This document shows, one piece after another, positions 5,521-9,607 of a stretch of DNA of 9,607 bases. Source of the stretch: an uncultured bacterium (lineage in GTDB: Bacteria; Patescibacteriota; Minisyncoccia; CAIUEV01); NCBI GenBank assembly GCA_903898335.1, contig CAIUEV010000143.1, positions 1 through 9,607 of the forward strand. The letters are read 5' to 3'. The notes under the pieces are model-generated. The model searched no databases and was not told where the DNA came from. It saw only the letters and a program-made list of their open reading frames with translations. Numbering within the stretch: position 1 is the stretch's first letter; each line of letters opens with the position of its first letter. The translations under genes and the position numbers were made by a program.

Positions 5521-6054
5521 ATGCTTAAAAAAAATCCTTTCTTAATTTTCGTTTTGGTGCTGGCGATTGTGATTATCGGTGGCTTTGCTTATAAAGTTTT
5601 TGGCGATCGTTATTTTAAAAAAACCAGTGAGACGCCGAAAGAGCTGAATAAAAATATTAACAGCGGATCTTCGACCAACAAAAACAGTACATTCATTGAA
5701 ACAGATACTTCCGGCTCCGGTGGCAACGACAATAATAATTCGGTTGATAACGCTAATGGCAACGAAAATGAAGCGACCGGTGACGTTTCCAAAATCGGGC
5801 CGAAAGATTGTGAAAATCGTTGTGCCGATTTCAAGGGAGATGATTTAAGCTACTGTAAAGAAATTTGCGGTTTGAGTCAGAAAAACGTTAACGCATCCAG
5901 CGGCGATTGCAGTGACAAAGGCGGCCTTACTAAGGATTACTGTTTGAAAGATTTGGGTATTGAGAAAAGAGATTTCAAATTTTGCGATCAAATTACGGAC
6001 GCAAAAATCAAGAAGAGCTGCCGCGATCGAATAACGGAGGATATGCTTGATTAG
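5521..6054 (+). CDS. single-pass membrane protein with Cys-rich extracytoplasmic domain
   Basis: This 177-residue protein has no recognised name. A short basic N-terminus (MLKKNP) and one membrane helix (about 7-26) act as a signal anchor. Residues 33-92 form a disordered Ser/Asn/Thr/Gly linker. Residues 95-172 carry eight cysteines (97, 101, 112, 116, 130, 141, 155, 167) in short helical units such as CENRCADFKGDDLSYCKEIC and DFKFCDQITDAKIKKSC. The second pattern (C-x-x-I-x-D...K-x-x-C) is a recurring small motif of exported CPR proteins (family memory, not searched). Disulfide bonds outside the membrane are likely. It starts 17 bp after the SpoIID stop and ends 14 bp before uppP, so it is probably co-transcribed with them. 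The stop is TAG. Function unknown; an extracellular binding or structural role is only a guess. Confidence 0.85.
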   Translation: MLKKNPFLIFVLVLAIVIIGGFAYKVFGDRYFKKTSETPKELNKNINSGSSTNKNSTFIETDTSGSGGNDNNNSVDNANGNENEATGDVSKIGPKDCENRCADFKGDDLSYCKEICGLSQKNVNASSGDCSDKGGLTKDYCLKDLGIEKRDFKFCDQITDAKIKKSCRDRITEDMLD

Positions 6055-6068
6055 TAACAAGTAAAATT

Positions 6069-6869
6069 ATGAGTTTTTGGGACGCTGCATTTTTGGGCAT
6101 AATTGAGGGTATAACAGAATTTCTGCCGGTTTCTTCGACGGGACATTTGATTTTGGCCGGTCGTTTTTTAGGTCTTGCTCAAACGGATTTTCTCAAAACT
6201 TTTGAAATTGCGATTCAATTGGGTGCGATTTTATCGGTAGCTGTGGTTTATTTCAAGACTCTATTTACCAGTCGAGCGATAATCGAAAGAATTGCGGTGG
6301 CTTTTTTGCCGACGGCGTTTTTTGGAGCGTTGCTTTATAAAATTGTTAAGGAGGTTTTTCTGGAAAGCGACCGGCTGATTGCTTGGTCTCTTTTGCTGGG
6401 AGGCATCGCCATTCTTATTTTTGAGTGGAGAGAGGCTCGAAAGCAAAAAACCAAAAAAGAGGAATCCAAAATCCAAGCTGAAATTGCGCTGGCTGAAGAT
6501 ATATCGTTCAAAAAATCTTTCTGGATCGGAGTTTTTCAATCCCTGGCCATGATACCGGGGGTTTCTCGCTCCGGCGCCACTATTATCGGCGGGATGGCTT
6601 TGGGGGTTTCTCGAAAAAATATTGTGGAATTTTCTTTTTTATTGGCCTTTCCGACGATGCTGGCCGCAACCTGTCTGGATGTTTGGAAAAGTCGGGAAGT
6701 TTTTACGAGCGATAATATTTCTCTATTGGCCGTTGGCTTTGTTTTTTCCTTTTTGGTGGCTTGGCTGGCTATAAAATTTTTCTTGAATTTTATCAGAAAA
6801 AACACCTTTATAATTTTCGGATTTTACCGAATCTTGGTTGGATTTTTGCTTTTGATTTTTTTTATTTAA
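6069..6869 (+). CDS. uppP: undecaprenyl-diphosphate phosphatase
   Basis: UppP (BacA) is an integral membrane enzyme that removes one phosphate from undecaprenyl diphosphate released after peptidoglycan or polysaccharide polymerisation, so that the carrier lipid can be reused. The protein has 266 residues, the usual length for the family. The first signature reads GIIEGITEFLPVSSTGHL, giving the conserved Glu13 and Glu17 and a His26. The second is PGVSRSGAT at 163-171 with Arg167. Multiple hydrophobic helices are present, with a charged cytoplasmic loop at 120-148 (REARKQKTKKEE). No catalytic residue is missing. ATG starts 14 bp after the Cys-rich gene. GGAGG at 6036-6040 is too far upstream to serve. 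Overexpression of this family gives bacitracin resistance in other bacteria; here a housekeeping envelope role is likely. Confidence 0.97.
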   Translation: MSFWDAAFLGIIEGITEFLPVSSTGHLILAGRFLGLAQTDFLKTFEIAIQLGAILSVAVVYFKTLFTSRAIIERIAVAFLPTAFFGALLYKIVKEVFLESDRLIAWSLLLGGIAILIFEWREARKQKTKKEESKIQAEIALAEDISFKKSFWIGVFQSLAMIPGVSRSGATIIGGMALGVSRKNIVEFSFLLAFPTMLAATCLDVWKSREVFTSDNISLLAVGFVFSFLVAWLAIKFFLNFIRKNTFIIFGFYRILVGFLLLIFFI

Positions 6870-6878
6870 AATAAAGCT

Positions 6879-7430
6879 ATGGAATTTATAGAAACCAAAC
6901 TAAAAGATGCGTGGCTCATTAAACCGAAAGTCTTTCGGGATGACAGGGGCTTTTTTCTTGAATCGTATTCGAAAAAGATCTTTGAGGAAAAAGGCGTTAA
7001 TTGCGACTTTGTTCAGGACAATCACTCCCTGTCCGTTGCCAAAGGGGTTTTACGAGGAATCCACTTTCAGAAAGATCCGATGGCTCAAGCCAAACTGGTG
7101 AGGGTGATTCGAGGCAATGTTTTTGATGTGATAGTCGATTTGCGCAAGGAATCTCCGACTTTTGGCCAATGGCAAGGTTTTGAATTGAGTGCTGATAATT
7201 TTCTGATGCTTCTCGTTCCGAGAGGTTTTGGCCACGGTTTTTGCACGCTCGAAGAAAACACCGAATTTATGTATAAAGTGGATAATTTTTATTCGGCGGA
7301 GCATGACTCCGGATTGGCGTGGAACGATCCGGATTTGAAAATCGATTGGCCGGTTTCCGAACCGATTCTTTCCGATAAAGATAGACAGCAAGGTAACTTT
7401 AAAGATTTTATTAACTCAAATAATTTATAA
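6879..7430 (+). CDS. rfbC: dTDP-4-dehydrorhamnose 3,5-epimerase
   Basis: RmlC/RfbC epimerises dTDP-4-keto-6-deoxy-D-glucose at C3 and C5, the third step of dTDP-L-rhamnose synthesis, in the cytoplasm. The protein has 183 residues, the normal length for this cupin enzyme. Visible family marks are FRDDRGFFLESY, VQDNHSLS, GVLRGIHFQ (catalytic His62), a Lys72 in AQAKLVRVIRG, DVIVDLRK, the cupin core VPRGFGHGFCTL, Tyr132 in FMYKVDNFYS, and LAWNDPDLKIDWP with LSDKD near the end. All key residues are present. It starts 9 bp after uppP, so it is very probably co-transcribed. The partner genes rmlA, rmlB and rmlD are not in the window, so the pathway must be completed elsewhere or depend on other genes. 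Rhamnose would go to a surface polysaccharide or glycoprotein. No Shine-Dalgarno. Confidence 0.97.
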   Translation: MEFIETKLKDAWLIKPKVFRDDRGFFLESYSKKIFEEKGVNCDFVQDNHSLSVAKGVLRGIHFQKDPMAQAKLVRVIRGNVFDVIVDLRKESPTFGQWQGFELSADNFLMLLVPRGFGHGFCTLEENTEFMYKVDNFYSAEHDSGLAWNDPDLKIDWPVSEPILSDKDRQQGNFKDFINSNNL

Positions 7431-7453
7431 ATTTTAATTTTAATCAACAAACC

Positions 7454-8023
7454 ATGAAAACAAAAAGCTTGCTATTGGGATTGGTGGGGGCTTTCCTGCT
7501 CTTCCCCATGGCTGTTTTTGCCGGAGTGCCTGGCAAAAAAACTGTTTTGAGAGAAGCTACGGTGGCCAGCATCAGCGGAACCGCTCTGACCGTTTCCAAG
7601 GACGGTCAAAATTACGAAATTGATACCAACGGAGCCAAAATCAAAAGAAAGTACAATGCCAGAGCCAGCTTCGGCGAAATAAGAGCCGGCGATGTCCTTA
7701 CCATTAAAGGCCGCTACACGACCGAGTTTCAAATCAGAGCTCGAGAAATAAAGGATCTTTCCATTCAGAGATGGAAAGGAACTTTTGTTGGGACGGTGAG
7801 CTCGATCGACTCTGCCAATAATAAATTTGTTTTGGCCTCCAACAAAAGAGGCAGTCAAACAGTGGAAGTTTCCAGTAATACCAAGTTTGTTTATCGAAAA
7901 ACCGACAAGACCTTTGCCGATCTGAAAGTGGGCGACGAAGTGACTCTCAAAGGAACTTGGAATAGCACCAGCTCAATAATTTACTCTCCGGTTTGGGTTA
8001 AAATCAGAAAGACGGCCAGCTAG
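7454..8023 (+). CDS. secreted protein with two DUF5666-like repeats
   Basis: This is a 189-residue exported protein. The signal peptide MKTKSLLLGLVGAFLLFPMA runs on to VFA at residue 23, with cleavage likely before GVPG. The mature part is two similar beta-rich units, about 32-100 and 107-187. Each unit opens with a short strand pair (ATVASISGTALTVSKDG; GTVSSIDSANNKFVLAS), then a 'FGEIRAGDVLTIKG' or 'FADLKVGDEVTLKG' turn. The G-D-x-x-T-x-K-G motif is typical of DUF5666-type, OB-like domains. No cysteines or membrane anchor follow the signal. Function is unknown. It lies 23 bp after rfbC and 66 bp before the protease start used here, with no visible terminator between. Stop TAG. The family assignment is from the pattern; the duplication can be seen directly. 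Confidence 0.85.
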   Translation: MKTKSLLLGLVGAFLLFPMAVFAGVPGKKTVLREATVASISGTALTVSKDGQNYEIDTNGAKIKRKYNARASFGEIRAGDVLTIKGRYTTEFQIRAREIKDLSIQRWKGTFVGTVSSIDSANNKFVLASNKRGSQTVEVSSNTKFVYRKTDKTFADLKVGDEVTLKGTWNSTSSIIYSPVWVKIRKTAS

Positions 8024-8089
8024 ATTTTAGGTAACGGTAATAATAAATAAAATACCAAAATTAGTAAAGTAAGCGGTAGTGTCCTATTT

Positions 8090-9586
8090 TTGGCGTTAAC
8101 ATTGGGGGCTTGGCTTTGGTCGCCTCTTTCCTGGGCGGGAGACGTCTCTCTTTCCCAAAAGGAGGTGGCCGATTTAGCCAAGCCTTCAGTTGTTCGAATA
8201 GTGGAAAAAGTCAAGGGCAAGGCCACGGTTCCCGAGATCCAGGTTGATTTCAAGACCATGACGGTTGAACTTAAAAAAGTTGACGGTAAAGAAGCTCCTC
8301 CTTACGAGCTTCAAGTCGATGATTATTTTTCCGGTTCAGGTGTCATTGTTCATCCTGACGGTTATATTCTGACCAATTCTCACGTTATATCCTATCAGTC
8401 AATCAAAAATTTAATTGTGGCCGATTTTATTTATTCGGCGCTGGAAGAGGGGGCGCTTGTTCTCAATGAAGAGGAAATTCAACAGTATGTCAGTTCCAGG
8501 TCTGAGGAGGAAATCGAAGAATTCGCGGAAAAAGTTTCTGATTTTATTCTGGAAAGAAGCCAGTTTGAATTGGAAAAAAATATTGTTGTCCTTAATCCGG
8601 CTCTGAAGAAAGAAAAATTTGAAGACCTGGTGGCGAAAAGTTTTCCCGCTCAAGTTATAAGCGTAAATGACAACTTTTATAAAGATGATCGTGATGCCGC
8701 CTTGATTAAAATTGACCAAACAGGATTACCGGCGCTTTCTTTGGGTGATTCAAACAGCGTCTCGGTTGGGAAGAAAGTCTATATTTACGGCTACCCATCT
8801 ACTGCTACAATAAATACTTCCGACAATCTCGAGCCAACTTTCACCCAAGGAACCTTAAGCGCCACTAAAGATTCAAAGAAAAAAGATTTTAAGATTTTTC
8901 AGACGGATGCAAAAATTTCTCGCGGCTCCAGTGGTGGGCCGCTGTTGGATGAATCCGGTAAGATTATTGGACTAGTTACTTTTATTACGGCTGAAACTTT
9001 CAAGGAAGAAGGCGATAGTTTTGCCTTTGCTTTGCCGATAGATCTGTCCGTTAATTCTGTGAAAAATTTTATTTTGCCCGAAAAATCTATTCCTGAATTT
9101 ACTTCCGGTAAATATGAAAGTGGTTTTTTGGAGGGGTTGACTTTCTTTAGAGAGAATCAATGTTCCAAGGCTATTGAAGCTTTCGGGCGAACTAAAGACA
9201 GTATTAATGAAAATTTTCTCAGCGAAGAGCGAGTTGGTGATTATATTGGACAATGCAATGAAAAAATCAAAAAAGGTCAATCGAATGACTCCTCTCTTTC
9301 CATCTGGGTAAGTAAATTCAGAGCGATAGACCAGACGACTAAGTGGATCGTGGCGACCTCTTTGGCTGTTTTGATTATCCTGGCTATTGCTTGGCTATGG
9401 CTTTTTCGAAAGGTCAAGCGCGACGAGAAAGAGCTGGACAACGTGGAAGAATTTCTCCATCTCAATCTGGAAGATGGAAAGCCTACGAAAAATAGTGAGG
9501 AGAATTCAGAGGAAAAAAATACGAATATAGCTTTAGAGGAAAAATCAGAAGACAAAAAAGATTTTCTGGATCAATTCAAACCGTAA
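8090..9586 (+). CDS. membrane-anchored HtrA/DegP-like trypsin-fold serine protease
   Basis: Numbered from TTG 8090 (498 residues). A signal peptide ends at about residue 16 (LSWA before GDVS). The protease domain has the trypsin-fold triad: His98 in GYILTNSHVI, Asp202 in DRDAALIKI and Ser281 in RGSSGGPLLD. KPSVVRI and YFSGSGVIV start it as in DegP/HtrA. His to Asp is about 104 residues instead of the usual 30 or so, because a charged helical insertion occupies about 112-185. No PDZ domain follows. Residues 341-395 look TPR-like (FLEGLTFFRENQCSKAIEAF). A membrane helix spans about 418-439, and the tail 440-498 is Glu/Lys/Asn-rich. The protease should therefore sit outside with the tail in the cytoplasm. 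In-frame codons before the TTG (back to 8051) look like the rest of the signal peptide, so the true start may be a non-AUG codon upstream. Last gene of the rightward run. Confidence 0.9.
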   Translation: MALTLGAWLWSPLSWAGDVSLSQKEVADLAKPSVVRIVEKVKGKATVPEIQVDFKTMTVELKKVDGKEAPPYELQVDDYFSGSGVIVHPDGYILTNSHVISYQSIKNLIVADFIYSALEEGALVLNEEEIQQYVSSRSEEEIEEFAEKVSDFILERSQFELEKNIVVLNPALKKEKFEDLVAKSFPAQVISVNDNFYKDDRDAALIKIDQTGLPALSLGDSNSVSVGKKVYIYGYPSTATINTSDNLEPTFTQGTLSATKDSKKKDFKIFQTDAKISRGSSGGPLLDESGKIIGLVTFITAETFKEEGDSFAFALPIDLSVNSVKNFILPEKSIPEFTSGKYESGFLEGLTFFRENQCSKAIEAFGRTKDSINENFLSEERVGDYIGQCNEKIKKGQSNDSSLSIWVSKFRAIDQTTKWIVATSLAVLIILAIAWLWLFRKVKRDEKELDNVEEFLHLNLEDGKPTKNSEENSEEKNTNIALEEKSEDKKDFLDQFKP

Positions 9587-9607
9587 ATTATTTTATTTTA
9601 ATAGTCG

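Noticed and set aside
8090..9586. Classical DegP with PDZ domains
   Set aside because: After the Ser motif the sequence leads into a TPR-like helical segment, a membrane helix and an acidic tail. No GLGF-type PDZ pattern is seen.
9587..9607. Terminator after the protease gene
   Set aside because: Only 21 AT-rich bases remain before the window ends and no hairpin is visible.

Overview
The window looks like a piece of a Candidate Phyla Radiation (Patescibacteria, probably Parcubacteria-like) genome. This placement is an inference from gene content and style. The genes are compact, moderately AT-rich and mostly lack a Shine-Dalgarno sequence. A VirB2/TrbC-like pilin signature, DUF5684 and DUF5666-type proteins, cysteine-rich single-pass proteins and small lineage-specific helical proteins all occur together. 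All ten complete genes stop with TAA or TAG and none has an in-frame TGA.

Layout. Positions 1-59 probably hold the first codons of a leftward gene with a prepilin-like N-terminus. Positions 60-335 are non-coding: two opposed arrays of a roughly 9-bp AT-rich repeat, then a strong leftward terminator. A leftward DUF5684-like membrane protein (336-842) is divergent from a large rightward gene (926-3265). That gene encodes a VirB2-like two-helix membrane module fused to about 680 exported residues, which are cysteine-rich and end in a possible Cys-dependent L,D-transpeptidase-like domain. Two hairpins (3312-3396) separate it from a leftward pair of small unknown genes (3395-3637 and 3717-4010). 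These are the only genes here with purine-rich Shine-Dalgarno sequences. Their putative promoter is covered by a perfect 21-bp palindrome.

From 4181 to 9586 six rightward genes run with short gaps (9 to 66 bp) and no visible internal terminator, so they may form one operon. In order they encode a SpoIID/LytB-type exported protein with a tyrosine-rich N-terminal tract, a membrane-anchored eight-cysteine protein, undecaprenyl-diphosphate phosphatase (UppP), dTDP-4-dehydrorhamnose 3,5-epimerase (RmlC), a secreted protein with two DUF5666-like repeats, and a membrane-anchored HtrA-like serine protease.

The common theme is the cell surface: recycling of the undecaprenyl carrier lipid, rhamnose precursor synthesis, SpoIID-type peptidoglycan processing, extracytoplasmic proteolysis, and several exported or surface-anchored Cys-rich proteins. 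The most unusual items are the VirB2-like/Cys-rich/SAGC fusion, the Tyr-rich SpoIID homologue, the protease with a long insertion and an unclear non-AUG start, and the small two-gene unit with its palindromic promoter.
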